Of a DNA stretch of 64,000 bases, positions 27,214 to 36,786 are shown piece by piece; within the stretch, counting starts at the first letter, position 1, and each line of letters begins with the position of its first letter. The position numbers and the translations under genes were made by a program. The notes beneath the pieces were generated by a model. The model was not told the DNA's origin. It searched no databases and saw only the letters and a program-made list of their open reading frames with translations. Origin of the DNA: Chloroflexi bacterium 54-19 (GTDB lineage Bacteria; Chloroflexota; Chloroflexia; Chloroheliales; Chloroheliaceae); assembly GCA_001898225.1 (NCBI GenBank), contig MKTJ01000072.1, forward strand, positions 186,001-250,000, in the 5' to 3' direction.

Positions 27214-27732
27214 TTGAAAATTATGTCTGGGATTAGCACATTACGGGAAAATCCGAAGTTCAAAAACCTTTTTTTAACTTTTGGGCGTTTTCTAGGAGTA
27301 GGTCTTAGCGGGATAGCGGTTAACCTGGCGGTACTATGGGTATTCGTGTCAGCGGCGGTGGTGCCTTTCCTGGCATCACTGCTGGCTACCGAAATTTCAA
27401 TAATCTGGAACTTTTTCCTTCACGATTATTGGACCTTTAAGGAAAAAGGGCGGGATGCCAGCCGCGCCAGCCTGTCAGCCATTTTCTCCCGGTTTATACG
27501 CTTTCAGCTCGTTTCCAGCCTGGGAGCGGGGTTGAGTATCGGCCTGTTTGTATTGTTCAACAGTGGGTTGCACCTTTTTTATGTCCTGGCTCAAATTGGA
27601 GCAATCGGGTTAACCACTATCGTTAATTTCACTCTCAATGCCTGGCTCACCTGGGAATGGTTTAAGGGTTCATCTCCTGGCTATATGCCGATAGAGCAAT
27701 TGGCTGCTGAAAATAATTTAGACACCTTATAG
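27214..27732 (+). CDS. GtrA-family membrane protein
   Basis: A ~172-residue protein with four membrane segments: FGRFLGVGLSGIAVNLAVLWVF, FLASLLATEISIIWNFFLHDYWTF, FQLVSSLGAGLSIGLFVLF and VLAQIGAIGLTTIVNFTLNAWLTW. The NFFLHDYWTF and N...W.TW positions are GtrA hallmarks. GtrA proteins are thought to help flip polyprenyl-linked sugars. The frame opens at a TTG (27169) overlapping the preceding stop. GGGGAG at 27198-27203 better fits the TTG at 27214; ATG at 27223 is another option. It follows a Dpm1-like gene, a very common pairing. Confidence 0.9.
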   Translation: MKIMSGISTLRENPKFKNLFLTFGRFLGVGLSGIAVNLAVLWVFVSAAVVPFLASLLATEISIIWNFFLHDYWTFKEKGRDASRASLSAIFSRFIRFQLVSSLGAGLSIGLFVLFNSGLHLFYVLAQIGAIGLTTIVNFTLNAWLTWEWFKGSSPGYMPIEQLAAENNLDTL

Positions 27733-27743
27733 AGGTATTCGAC

Positions 27744-30572
27744 GTGCAAGAAGTTCAAGAGAAAACTCACTTTACGGTCGAAAATAGACCCCTGAGTTCC
27801 CTCAAAAAAAATATCAACAAACCGGGAACTACCTCAGGACGCCCGTTACCTGAACGAATAGGCAAATATTTTACAACGATCCTGCTCGGCTCAATCATAA
27901 TCGGCCTGTGTGTATTCAATTTCGATATCTGGCTAGTTTTAGCTTCAGTATTTTTTGGCGCCGCCTTTATTTTAAGACAGGGCGTAGCCGTTCACCGGGT
28001 TGTTACCAGCCTGCTGGCGATAGGGGTTTTATTCAGTTCGATTACTTACATGAGCTGGCGCTGGCAGACCGTTAACTGGGACGCCTGGTGGGTGGCAGTG
28101 CCCTTATGTCTGGCCGAAACCCTCGGTGTATTTCACATCCTGGGGTTTCAATACACGATCTGGCCTCGCACCCAACCGGCTCTGGAAAAGAAAGAAGATC
28201 CTACCCGGCACCCGGTCTTTATCTTTATACCTACGGTTAATGAAGGGGTAGAGATTTTAAAGCCGACCATCGAAGCTGCCAAGGTCGCACGCGATAATTA
28301 TCTCAAAGCCTATCCACACGGCAAAGTTGAAATAATTATTTGTAATGACGGGTATGTTGCCAAAGCCTCCAACTGGACCGAAACTGAAAAGCTGGCCCAG
28401 GACGCCGGGGTGAAATGCATTACCCGGAAAGTCGGGGGCGGTGCGAAAGCCGGTAACCTGGAAGCAGCCCGCCAGCAGGTAAATGCTACCGGTAACGCGT
28501 TTATCGTTATTTTTGATGCGGACCAAATTGCCCACCCGGACTTTTTGCTTAAGACCATTCAGCCTCTGGCCGACCCTTCTATCGGCTGGGTTCAAACTGG
28601 TCAATACTACAGCAATCTCGAAAACCCGGTAGCTCGCTGGGCCAATGACCAGCAGGCGCTCTTTTATAAAATTCTCTGCCCCGGTAAAGCCAAACAAAAT
28701 GCCGCCTTTATCTGTGGCACAAATGTGGTTATCCGGGCCGCTGCCCTGGATGAAATTGGCGGACTACCCCAGAATTCTATAACCGAAGATTTTGCCGCCT
28801 CGATTGACCTGCACGGGCGCTGGCGAAGTATTTTCCTCTCCGATGTGCTTGCCACCGGGTTGGGCCCGATGGATCTGCCTAGCTATTTCAAGCAGCAGCG
28901 GCGGTGGGCCACCGGCACCATGAGTGTCCTGCGAACCCATTGGAGAAACATCTTTTTACCTGAGAACCTTTTTAGTAACAAGTTCCCCAAGGATCATTTG
29001 AGCCTGGGTCAACGTACACAATATGCGATTGCCTGCACTCACTATTTTTGCGGACTGCGGGATGCAATCTACCTGGTTGCGCCGATAATCTTCTTGTTAT
29101 TTGGTATTCCGGCAGTAAAAGGGGCCACCCTGGACGGATTCTTTGTCCATTTCCTGCCCTACCTGATAGTGTCTCAATTATCCTTCTGGTATATGGCCTG
29201 GGGGAAAACCTCTTACCGGGGGATTATTCTCGGTTTTGGCAGCTTTCCAATTTTGATTGGCAGTATCGTAACTGCCTTCTTTGGCAAAAGGATTGGCTTC
29301 TCAATAACCGCCAAACACCGCGAAGGTAACCGGGCCTGGCGGTACCTGGCCGGTTTCGCCAGCTTACTGGTAATTAGTATTGTTAGCCTGGTTATCGGTT
29401 TATCCTCAAATATTGAGGATGGTCCGGTCCTGGTAAGCGCCTTCTGGGTAGGCTATTCAATGCTGCTGCTAGGCGGGTTTTTATGGCTGGTCCTGGCGGA
29501 TTTCCGCCTGGAAAGTGTCAATTTAAAGAATAAAAGCGCTGCTAAACGGATTGTTGCGCCGAGCCTGAAAACTGTCCGCCCGGTTCGGCCCCTGAAACGC
29601 CTGGTGCCGGTCTCGGTCTTTGCCGGGGTTTTAATTCCGCTGGTTTTTATGGGTATCTGGGTTACAAATAATGAAACGTTATTTGCCTCTAACCCTGGGG
29701 TGTTTACTCCTACCCTTTCAGGAGAGCAGGTGCGGATTGGGGCTTCTTTACCCTATGAGTTACTAAACGACCGGCCAGCCAAGTTATCCCAGGAGTTTGG
29801 GACCAACCTGGCGATTGTGGGCCGCACCCAGGATATTACGGATAGTTTTGACCGCAACTGGGCTGACGACCTGAATGCCAAGGGGTCGCGCCCCTGGATA
29901 ACCCTGTTATTCGAGGGGACCCAACCGAGCTATGAACTAAAACCTTTAGACTCAAGTTTACCTTCTATCATTAACGGTCTTCACGACGAAGCTATTAAAC
30001 GCTGGGCCCAGGAAATCCGGGCTTACGGTGGGCCGGTCTATCTCACGGTGTTACCGCACGTAGATAAAAACTGGTCGCAAACCTCGGCGGTAAGCAAGGG
30101 AGGCATTCCGCAGGATACTGCGCAGGCCTGGGCGCATGTCAGGGAGATTTTTCAGCAAGAAAAAGCTAACAATGTAGCCTGGGTGTGGGCCCCCGCCGAC
30201 CCGGTCCATGACCAGGAATTCGCGCCACCGGCCAACCAGGTTGATATTACCCTGATTAGTTTCTTGAATTACCCGGATACGACCTGGCTAGACCCCGCTA
30301 CTACCTTGAGTGCGTTGGCGGCTCGTTACCCCAATAAACCTTTATTTGTGGAAGTCAGCCTGGCCGGACCGGCTGAGCAGAAGGTGGAGTGGTTGAACAA
30401 ATTAGGGGAAGCGGTAAAACAGACCCCAACGGTTTATTCCTTGCTCTATCATGAGGGCTCACCAGACCCGGAGGCAACGGCCAGTGAAAATGCCCTGTGG
30501 TCGGTGAGTGCTGACCCGCAGGAGCTAACAGCCATGCGCGCTGTGATTGCTTCCGTAAATTCAAAGAAATAA
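27744..30572 (+). CDS. Cellulose-synthase-like GT2 fused to a probable GH-like domain
   Basis: A 942-residue membrane protein. Two helix pairs (~45-130) precede a cytosolic GT2 domain (~145-400) with the processive-synthase motifs ICNDGYV, D258-A-D260 (FDADQ), TED in NSITEDFAAS and Q384-Q-R-R-W388. About six more membrane segments follow (~430-600 and ~625-645). The last ~290 residues lie outside: VRIGASLPYELLNDRP, SRPWITLLFEG, GPVYLTVLPHV, VAWVWAPADP and PLFVEVSLAG. This fold reads like a GH26-type TIM barrel, as in mannanase-like domains. There is no PilZ domain. The fusion suggests synthesis and trimming of a beta-linked polysaccharide. GTG start at 27744, 11 bp after the GtrA stop. Confidence 0.9.
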   Translation: MQEVQEKTHFTVENRPLSSLKKNINKPGTTSGRPLPERIGKYFTTILLGSIIIGLCVFNFDIWLVLASVFFGAAFILRQGVAVHRVVTSLLAIGVLFSSITYMSWRWQTVNWDAWWVAVPLCLAETLGVFHILGFQYTIWPRTQPALEKKEDPTRHPVFIFIPTVNEGVEILKPTIEAAKVARDNYLKAYPHGKVEIIICNDGYVAKASNWTETEKLAQDAGVKCITRKVGGGAKAGNLEAARQQVNATGNAFIVIFDADQIAHPDFLLKTIQPLADPSIGWVQTGQYYSNLENPVARWANDQQALFYKILCPGKAKQNAAFICGTNVVIRAAALDEIGGLPQNSITEDFAASIDLHGRWRSIFLSDVLATGLGPMDLPSYFKQQRRWATGTMSVLRTHWRNIFLPENLFSNKFPKDHLSLGQRTQYAIACTHYFCGLRDAIYLVAPIIFLLFGIPAVKGATLDGFFVHFLPYLIVSQLSFWYMAWGKTSYRGIILGFGSFPILIGSIVTAFFGKRIGFSITAKHREGNRAWRYLAGFASLLVISIVSLVIGLSSNIEDGPVLVSAFWVGYSMLLLGGFLWLVLADFRLESVNLKNKSAAKRIVAPSLKTVRPVRPLKRLVPVSVFAGVLIPLVFMGIWVTNNETLFASNPGVFTPTLSGEQVRIGASLPYELLNDRPAKLSQEFGTNLAIVGRTQDITDSFDRNWADDLNAKGSRPWITLLFEGTQPSYELKPLDSSLPSIINGLHDEAIKRWAQEIRAYGGPVYLTVLPHVDKNWSQTSAVSKGGIPQDTAQAWAHVREIFQQEKANNVAWVWAPADPVHDQEFAPPANQVDITLISFLNYPDTTWLDPATTLSALAARYPNKPLFVEVSLAGPAEQKVEWLNKLGEAVKQTPTVYSLLYHEGSPDPEATASENALWSVSADPQELTAMRAVIASVNSKK

Positions 30573-30613
30573 ACAAGTTTCAGGCTTTAAGTCTTCAACT
30601 TCATTTGCCCGAA

Positions 30614-30647
30614 CAACGGCCTGGGAGAAATCAAACCCAGGCCGTTG
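30614..30647 (+). terminator. Strong hairpin between glycan genes
   Basis: CAACGGCCTGGG (30614-30625) pairs perfectly with CCCAGGCCGTTG (30636-30647), a 12-bp stem with 10-nt loop. No T-run follows, so it may be a partial terminator or an RNA-stability element inside the operon. It overlaps the TTG at 30645, arguing against that as a start. Confidence 0.55.
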
Positions 30648-30692
30648 GGAAGGTTTGCACTCCCAAAGTTCAGTGGGAAAAGGATCGAGGTA

Positions 30693-32213
30693 ATGGTAAC
30701 ACAATCAATAGACCAACCAAGGTTATTGCAAAGGCCCTTCAGCCTCTTCGGGCTGGCTTTTAAATGGCCGATAATCCCGGTGCTGGTTTTTCAAAGTCTT
30801 GTTTCTTTACTGACTTTGCACAATACCGCTTTTCAAGACGAAGCGCTGTATGTATACGCGGGCAGGCAGTTGTTTGACGCCATGTTAGGCGGACCACCTG
30901 TTACGGAGCCTTATTCTACCTATTTCTCAGGTTTACCCTACCTGTACCCGGTCCTGGCCGGGGCTGCCGACACGCTGGGTGGGCTTGAACTGGCCCGCGC
31001 AATCAGCCTCGTAAGTATGCTTTTTGTAACCTGGTCGGTCTATTATGTTGGAAAACACCTTTTCAACCGGAACAGCGCTTTGCTGGGGGCAATAGTCTTT
31101 TCCGTCCAGGGGTCGGTGCTGTTTTTAAGCCGCCTGGCGACCTATGACGCGCTATGCCTGGCTTTGTTGAGCCTGGGGGCAGTCCTGGCGGTACGGTTTG
31201 CGAGTTCGAAGCTCTTTTTCCTTGGCTTCTTCCTGGCTCCAGTCCTGTTACTGGCCTTCCTGACCAAATATGCCGGGATGCTCTTTATTCCCAGCGTATT
31301 TTTCCTGTTCTTCTGGCAGACCCTTCAACTAAAGGGCTGGAAACAAGCTTTTATAAGGACCGGCATCAGCTTTGTTAGCCTTATTGGGCTGGCCTTCCTT
31401 CTTTTAAATATCCTGCCTTCCGATGTAGTGGCCGGTTTAAATTCTACCACTACCAACCGCACCCCCCTTATGAGCGCGAGTGGGACCGACCTGGCTATCC
31501 GGGCGGCTACTCTCGGTGGAGGTCTTTTTGTCCTGGGATTGATTGGGCTCATCTGGATACCTAAAAAGCAACTCTTGCTGGCTTTTGCTCTACTTGGCAC
31601 CGCTTTACTGGCCCCGGCTTATCATATTTATAAGGGGGAGGCAACTTCCCTGCACAAACACGTGGCTTTCGGGCTCTTTTTCCTGGCTCCCCTGGCGGGG
31701 TATGCCCTCGCTAACCTGAGCGGCTATACCGAACACTTTAAAAAACTGGGTAAGAACTGGCTGCTGGGCCTGACGATATGCCTGGTGCTTTTTGCCATCG
31801 GGTTTAACCAGGCAAAAGGGCTTTACGGTGAATGGGCCAACAGCGATAACCTGGTGAATGTGCTAAAAACGCAAGTACGTCCCGGCAGTGGTCGTATCCT
31901 GGCCGAGGAATCCGAAGTGCCGCGCTACTACCTCCAAAACATTGTGCAATTCTGGCAATGGAGTGGCCTTTATTGGTTTGAATATACCGACAAGAATGGC
32001 AACTATCTAACCGGCGAACCGGCCTATAAAGCCGCTTTGCAAGAAGGTTATTTTGATGTCGTGATCCTGCGCTATGGTCCGACCGCCGCCCTTGATTATG
32101 CGATTGATGGCGACCTTAAGGATGGCAAAAACTACGAACTGATTGCCAAAATTCCTTACTATACCGGGTTTGGAAGCGGCGATTATTGGATCTGGCGAAA
32201 GAAGGTAGCCTGA
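30693..32213 (+). CDS. GT39-like polyprenol-phosphate-sugar glycosyltransferase, multi-spanning
   Basis: A 506-residue membrane protein with about ten hydrophobic segments. The first outer loop holds FQDEALYVYAGRQLF, where the acidic DE pair matches the catalytic Asp-Glu of GT39/ArnT-like GT-C enzymes. Later loops include GSVLFLSRLATYDALCLALLSL and LLAFLTKYAGMLFI. The C-terminal ~130 residues are mostly soluble and end in YWIWRKKVA. These enzymes use polyprenyl-phosphate sugars outside the membrane, fitting the Dpm1-like enzyme upstream. ATG at 30693 is chosen because the longer frame begins inside a hairpin; GAGG and GGGAAAAGGA lie just before it. Acceptor unknown. Confidence 0.87.
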   Translation: MVTQSIDQPRLLQRPFSLFGLAFKWPIIPVLVFQSLVSLLTLHNTAFQDEALYVYAGRQLFDAMLGGPPVTEPYSTYFSGLPYLYPVLAGAADTLGGLELARAISLVSMLFVTWSVYYVGKHLFNRNSALLGAIVFSVQGSVLFLSRLATYDALCLALLSLGAVLAVRFASSKLFFLGFFLAPVLLLAFLTKYAGMLFIPSVFFLFFWQTLQLKGWKQAFIRTGISFVSLIGLAFLLLNILPSDVVAGLNSTTTNRTPLMSASGTDLAIRAATLGGGLFVLGLIGLIWIPKKQLLLAFALLGTALLAPAYHIYKGEATSLHKHVAFGLFFLAPLAGYALANLSGYTEHFKKLGKNWLLGLTICLVLFAIGFNQAKGLYGEWANSDNLVNVLKTQVRPGSGRILAEESEVPRYYLQNIVQFWQWSGLYWFEYTDKNGNYLTGEPAYKAALQEGYFDVVILRYGPTAALDYAIDGDLKDGKNYELIAKIPYYTGFGSGDYWIWRKKVA

Positions 32214-32271
32214 CAACTTACAGGTAAACCTTTAGAAGTTCCCACCCTGGGTTTTAATCACTGGGGAAATG

Positions 32272-32320
32272 AAAGTGGCCGCTAGCATGACTTCAACAAT
32301 CATACTGGCGGCCACTTTTG
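32272..32320. terminator. Bidirectional terminator between convergent genes
   Basis: AAAGTGGCCGC (32272-32282) pairs with GCGGCCACTTT (32308-32318) around a 25-nt loop. The stem ends in a short T-run. It sits between the end of the glycan operon and the end of the PA14 gene. Confidence 0.7.
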
Positions 32321-32355
32321 GGTTTACTGGGAAAAGATGAATTAATGCCCGTCTG

Positions 32356-34086
32356 TTATTTTGAGAACAGGTTAGCCTGGGGAATAATTTCCTTGCTAAT
32401 AGAAGGGGATTGCCAGAATAACTTGATTATGGCATCGTAGTTATATTCAAAGTATTCCAGTTTCAGGTCGTAATATTTCCCTTGCTGCAAGGCCATTGAA
32501 CCGCAGTTTTCGGTTGCGGAGTGATTGGTCCAGTTATCCACGAGCAAGGTACCGCCGACCCATAGCCGGACACCATCATCACTTTTGGTACAGAAGGTGA
32601 ACGTCTCAGTGGTGGGCGCTAATAACCGGCCTGTCCAGCGAGCCGAAAAATTATCGGCAGGGATACCCTGACCGGGTGAAGAACTCCAGCTATAGTTAAT
32701 AGAAGGATCCACCCGCGAGAGAGTAGCAGGGCCGGTAAGGGTCCGATTGGCAAAATAAGCGCCGGTCAACCCATCCCCTGCCGGAACAGCATTTTGCACA
32801 CTTAAAGAGGCTGGCAGCGCCAGAGGGGTTTTCGAATAATAGTTTTTCGTCTGCAACCGGAGATAACCGCCATCATCGTCAGGTAAGGTCGCCACCAGAT
32901 TATTGCCATTTATAGGGGCCGGGTTGGTGACACCATCTTTGGCATTGTCGGAATAAGAGGTTGTAACGCCGGAACCTTCGGCAAAGATAATCCCGATAAA
33001 ACCGCTGTTCATTAAATCTTGCAAATGCTGGGTACCGTCATTATTCAGGTAATACTGGACCTTATTGTCCTGCCAGTGATGGGCGGTATTGTTCATAGAG
33101 CTGTACACAGTATTGCCAACCGGGACCTGCCACAGAATTGCTCGTTTGGAGGTCATTGTATTGACGGTCCTGGCAAAAGCATGGAACCGGTTAAAGTTGG
33201 GATATGTAACATTTTTGAGGTCCCACCAGGTCGCGTTGTTACCCTGGCTGGTCTTCAAAGCCGCGTCAGCATCGGCAATATCATAGAAAAGCAGGTCGTA
33301 ATTTGCCCCGGTTTTGAGATAAAAGTTTGCGGTTTCCTGGGCCGCGCCCTGCACGTTAAAATCGGTATAATGACTGCTCCCGATATCCCCATAAGAGGAA
33401 CCCCAGATGGAGATATGGTAGGCCAGCAGCACGTTCGGCGCATATTTATTACGCAACCCGACCAGGGCCCTGGCGAACCCGGAAACGGTATCGGGATAGC
33501 CTGCCACATCGGCGTAACCGCTGCTTTTCACCGCCGCGCTCAAAGTGTTGGGGTCAGGGGACATCCTCTGGAGAAATCCCCACATATCAGGCTCAACCTG
33601 CACGATAACAGTCTTGCCAAATATTTTGGCCCGGTCCATAAGCAACTTGAAATCTGCAAAATAAGCACTCATAGTCGACTTATTATTCAGATTGTTAAAG
33701 TCTTTTTGACTTTCGTTACTGCCCGTAGCCGGGGAGGACGGCAGGATCTGGTAATAAGTCAGTACTGGCATGAACCCATTTGAAGCGCTCTCGTTCATAA
33801 TAACGTTAGCGAACTGACCGGCCGGTTTATCCCAGGAACTCCAACCGGAAGTTTTATTGGCCCCACCGGTTAAATATTGTGACCGGTAGCCCCAGGTGAC
33901 ACCGCTGTTTTTCATCCAGGTTATATTGTCCGCCCGGTTGGCAAAACCTAAGGCAAAGTAAGGCTTTAACCCGTTGGGGACGGCGGCGAGGGCAGTACTC
34001 GTTTGAGCTTCCGTAGGAAGGGTTGTATAGATTGAAAAAGCTAGGAATAACAGGGCAATAAAAACTAGAAGTAACCGTTTAACCAT
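32356..34086 (-). CDS. Secreted glycoside-hydrolase-like protein with PA14 domain
   Basis: A 576-residue protein with a signal peptide (VKRLLLVFIALLFLAFSIYTTLPTEAQ). Residues ~35-410 look like a TIM-barrel hydrolase: YFALGFANRADNITWMKNSG, PVLTYYQILPSS, KTVIVQVEPDMWGFLQRM with a candidate catalytic Glu, NVLLAYHISIWG and YDLLFYDIADAD. Residues ~440-570 form a PA14 sugar-binding domain: GLTGAYFANRTLTG, FSARWTGRLLAPTTETFTF, SDDGVRLWVGGTLLVDNW. CTGGAG precedes the ATG at 34086, better than the longer frame from 34137. Its convergence on the glycan genes suggests it acts on that polymer. GH family uncertain. Confidence 0.85.
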   Translation of the reverse strand: MVKRLLLVFIALLFLAFSIYTTLPTEAQTSTALAAVPNGLKPYFALGFANRADNITWMKNSGVTWGYRSQYLTGGANKTSGWSSWDKPAGQFANVIMNESASNGFMPVLTYYQILPSSPATGSNESQKDFNNLNNKSTMSAYFADFKLLMDRAKIFGKTVIVQVEPDMWGFLQRMSPDPNTLSAAVKSSGYADVAGYPDTVSGFARALVGLRNKYAPNVLLAYHISIWGSSYGDIGSSHYTDFNVQGAAQETANFYLKTGANYDLLFYDIADADAALKTSQGNNATWWDLKNVTYPNFNRFHAFARTVNTMTSKRAILWQVPVGNTVYSSMNNTAHHWQDNKVQYYLNNDGTQHLQDLMNSGFIGIIFAEGSGVTTSYSDNAKDGVTNPAPINGNNLVATLPDDDGGYLRLQTKNYYSKTPLALPASLSVQNAVPAGDGLTGAYFANRTLTGPATLSRVDPSINYSWSSSPGQGIPADNFSARWTGRLLAPTTETFTFCTKSDDGVRLWVGGTLLVDNWTNHSATENCGSMALQQGKYYDLKLEYFEYNYDAIIKLFWQSPSISKEIIPQANLFSK

Positions 34087-34601
34087 GTATAACTCCAGAT
34101 AGGAAAAACCAGAAGAAAGTAAAAATAATGCTTGCAAAAATAAGTCTTTTCAAAAATTAATTTTCCGAGTCACAGTGTGCAACCCAAAAGCACCTATTAT
34201 AGATAAGATACACCAATAACCCTTGAATGCTCAATAGGAAATCTAGCTTTAAAAAGTTAGCAAAAAAGTCCCTAAATGTAGGGGTTTACCCGGGTGGCTA
34301 AAAACTCTTTGTTTTGAAGCCTCTTCCCTGTATCTGCCGGGATAAGGGTTTGTCCGGCCTGTCGTAAATTATAAAAAAGCGGAAACTCTGCTTGAAAAGT
34401 GGTAAGCCCCGTTAAAAAAAGTGTGGAAATCTCCATGATGCGGGCGAGGGTGAAGATAAGAACCGAGTTGGAAACACGGGTGGGGGACAGAAAAGGGGGA
34501 TTAGCCAAACAGGTTAAAAACTATCCTGGCTAACCGGTAATAGAAAGCGACAAGTGGCAATACACTGATAGGGGGATAAAATCTGGTATCGTTTTAAGGT
34601 T
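34087..34601. other. Intergenic region (515 bp)
   Basis: Upstream of the PA14 gene and downstream of the PfkB gene, both leftward. A 78-codon frame at 34272-34508 lacks a ribosome site and family character. Nothing else is seen. Confidence 0.5.
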
Positions 34602-35570
34602 TTATTTGTCAGTTCCTTCCCCAAGGAAGGTTTCTACTTCTTGTCTGCTCGGAAGGGCTGGGATTGCCCCCTGCCTGGTTACGCTAAGGGCACCCGCCGC
34701 CCCTCCTTGCAGACAGGCCCGCCGGACCAGGGCGGTGTCCTCAAAATCAAAATGGCCTCGCCTTAAACCATCCAACAACCCTGCCATAAAGGCATCCCCG
34801 GCCCCTATAGTATCAACTGCCTCCACCACCCGGGCCGGTAGATAACCCCAATCATGGGCAGTCCGGTAAAAACTACCTTCTTTATCCAGGGTGACAACCA
34901 CCAGTTTGAAGTTATCTCGCCATAACTTTTTAGTCCCGGCCTGGGGGTCGGTTTCACCGGAAAGAAAAGCAAGCTCGGCCCGGTTTATTTTTAGGATGTT
35001 GGCTACTTCCAGGGGAGCACTGACTCCCTGCCTGGCAACGGCTTCATTTTCCCATGCGCCCAGACGCAAATTAAGGTCATAGGATAGGAGTATCCCGGCA
35101 GCCTGGGCTATATTCAAAGCGCGATAAGATGCCTGTTTGGAAGGCTCGGTTGCCAGCAAAAGTGAGCCAAACTGTAGAACCCTTGCCCCTGAGATATAGC
35201 CAGGGTCAATATTTTCTACCGCCAGCAACGTGTCAGCCGAGGGATTGCGGTAGAAGAGATAAATAGCATCCCCGCGCTCATCCCAGTTGACGAAAGCTAA
35301 ACCGGTTTTAGCGTGGGGGTCCAGGCTTAAATGCCGGGTATCTACACCATTCTTATCGAGGACGGCTTTTATATGGTAGCCGAAGAAATCGGCCCCAACC
35401 CGGCCCAAAAATCCGGCTTTCGTGCCAAGACGAGCCAGGGCTACCGCCACAATAGCCGGGGCGCCACTGGCTGTCATTAGCATTTCACCGCTGGTAAGGA
35501 TGTTGGTGCCGCTCACCCGTGGGGTAATATCAATTAAACCTTCGCCCAAACAAATTATCTCAGGCTGCAC
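34602..35570 (-). CDS. PfkB-family carbohydrate kinase
   Basis: A 322-residue ribokinase/fructokinase-type enzyme. It opens with IICLGEGLIDITP, carries the first PfkB signature region (GAPAIVAVALARLGTKAGFLGRVG) and ends with the ATP/catalytic signature DTIGAGDAFMAGLL, whose Asp is the catalytic base. It phosphorylates a sugar or sugar acid at the expense of ATP; fructose or 2-keto-3-deoxygluconate are likely choices. The usual NA in GGAPANVA reads GAPAIVAVA, a small deviation in substrate contact. GTG start with GGGGTGAT upstream. It lies 28 bp after the isomerase-like gene and is co-transcribed with it. Confidence 0.92.
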   Translation of the reverse strand: MQPEIICLGEGLIDITPRVSGTNILTSGEMLMTASGAPAIVAVALARLGTKAGFLGRVGADFFGYHIKAVLDKNGVDTRHLSLDPHAKTGLAFVNWDERGDAIYLFYRNPSADTLLAVENIDPGYISGARVLQFGSLLLATEPSKQASYRALNIAQAAGILLSYDLNLRLGAWENEAVARQGVSAPLEVANILKINRAELAFLSGETDPQAGTKKLWRDNFKLVVVTLDKEGSFYRTAHDWGYLPARVVEAVDTIGAGDAFMAGLLDGLRRGHFDFEDTALVRRACLQGGAAGALSVTRQGAIPALPSRQEVETFLGEGTDK

Positions 35571-35598
35571 TTAAGCTATCACCCCTATCAAAAATTGT

Positions 35599-36504
35599 TT
35601 AACCGTTTACCGGGGTTAGTTCGGGTTGCATGGCCCGGTCCCAGCACTCCTCGGCGATTCTTTTGAATACCAGGGCTTGCTCCCACCGGTCCGAAATTTC
35701 CCGGACGGTGCCCGGCAGAGTAATCGCATAACCGGCTGGTCCAAGTTCACTGATGAAAGGAAAAATATCGCCCGGTCTCGCCTGCCCGGCCCAGTGGCGC
35801 ATCCCGGTCGTCCACCAACGTTTGAAGTGTTCGACCATTGGGTGAGTGCCTTCCGGCCCGATGTCAACCTGGATTTGCTCCCCGTTGGAGACCCTCGCAT
35901 GCACACTGCCGGTCCGAGGTAGCAACTCATTGAACAGCGCTTCACCCTTTTCGGAGTAGCTGCCCATCTCCCCGGCCAGCACATAGTGAGAAAAGTCGAG
36001 GGTCAGTCGCAGGTCAGGGATGGCCTGGACATACTCAACCGTCCGGTGCAAGTCCTGGGTAATTCTACCCCGGTGTGTCTCGGCAAAGAAGGGTATTCCG
36101 ACCTCTTTCCCGGCCTCAACCAGCCCTTGGAGTAAATCAATGGCCGCCTGACCGATTACAAAGTTATCCTGGACCTGGGCATTGACATAGTTCACCCCGA
36201 AATTTTTGGCATCTTCCAGGGCGGCTTTGCCTTCCTCCACCGACCGGGGGGTAATAGTAATGCCAAAATCAAAGTGGTAGTGGTCGAGAAGATTTCGCCA
36301 TTTGGCCGCTTCTTGGGGGTCAGAGGGAACACTACCAAGAATCCCGGTGAAACCGGCGGCGGCGATTTTCTCAAACTTTTCTTCCACCGTCCACTCGCGC
36401 TCACCATTACCAAGGTCAATCATGGCCCACCAGGATTGGTGGACAGCCAGGTGGGGCGGCTGGTTACTGCCATCATTCAGATTTTGAATGAAATCCGAAG
36501 ACAT
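35599..36504 (-). CDS. Sugar phosphate isomerase/epimerase (xylose-isomerase-like TIM barrel)
   Basis: A 301-residue AP-endonuclease-2-fold protein. Visible barrel strands include AAGFTGILGS, FDFGITITPR, VNYVNAQVQ, IPFFAETHRGR with a metal-binding Glu/His, LRLTLDFSHYVLAGE with Asp/His, and SVHARVSNGEQIQVD. These fit the metal-dependent ketose epimerase/isomerase superfamily (cd00019/IolE/IolI-like). AAGGAG precedes the ATG at 36504. With the downstream PfkB kinase it suggests conversion of a monosaccharide to its phosphate. Which sugar is unknown. Confidence 0.88.
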   Translation of the reverse strand: MSSDFIQNLNDGSNQPPHLAVHQSWWAMIDLGNGEREWTVEEKFEKIAAAGFTGILGSVPSDPQEAAKWRNLLDHYHFDFGITITPRSVEEGKAALEDAKNFGVNYVNAQVQDNFVIGQAAIDLLQGLVEAGKEVGIPFFAETHRGRITQDLHRTVEYVQAIPDLRLTLDFSHYVLAGEMGSYSEKGEALFNELLPRTGSVHARVSNGEQIQVDIGPEGTHPMVEHFKRWWTTGMRHWAGQARPGDIFPFISELGPAGYAITLPGTVREISDRWEQALVFKRIAEECWDRAMQPELTPVNG

Positions 36505-36786
36505 TTAACACTCCTTAATTTAACAGGCAAATAAGTTGTCAATTCCAGGGGATAAAGTAAAGCCTGCAACGATTATACACTAACCTGTAAAATCTCCTTT
36601 CCTGGGGCAGGCCACAAATCCGGCTAATTATTTGTCATTTTAAGCTGACTTTTTCCTTTTGAGCTAGATTTTGTTTCCCTAAAATTTTTTCTTTGGTAAG
36701 ATGGCGGGGTATTTCATCTTTTCAGGGGGACTTTTCCTGTCTATTGCACTGCCTGTCAAACCTAATAAACCGCAAAGGAGCGTAAT

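Noticed and set aside
34272-34508. 78-codon leftward frame
   Set aside because: No ribosome site or conserved character; composition fits non-coding DNA.
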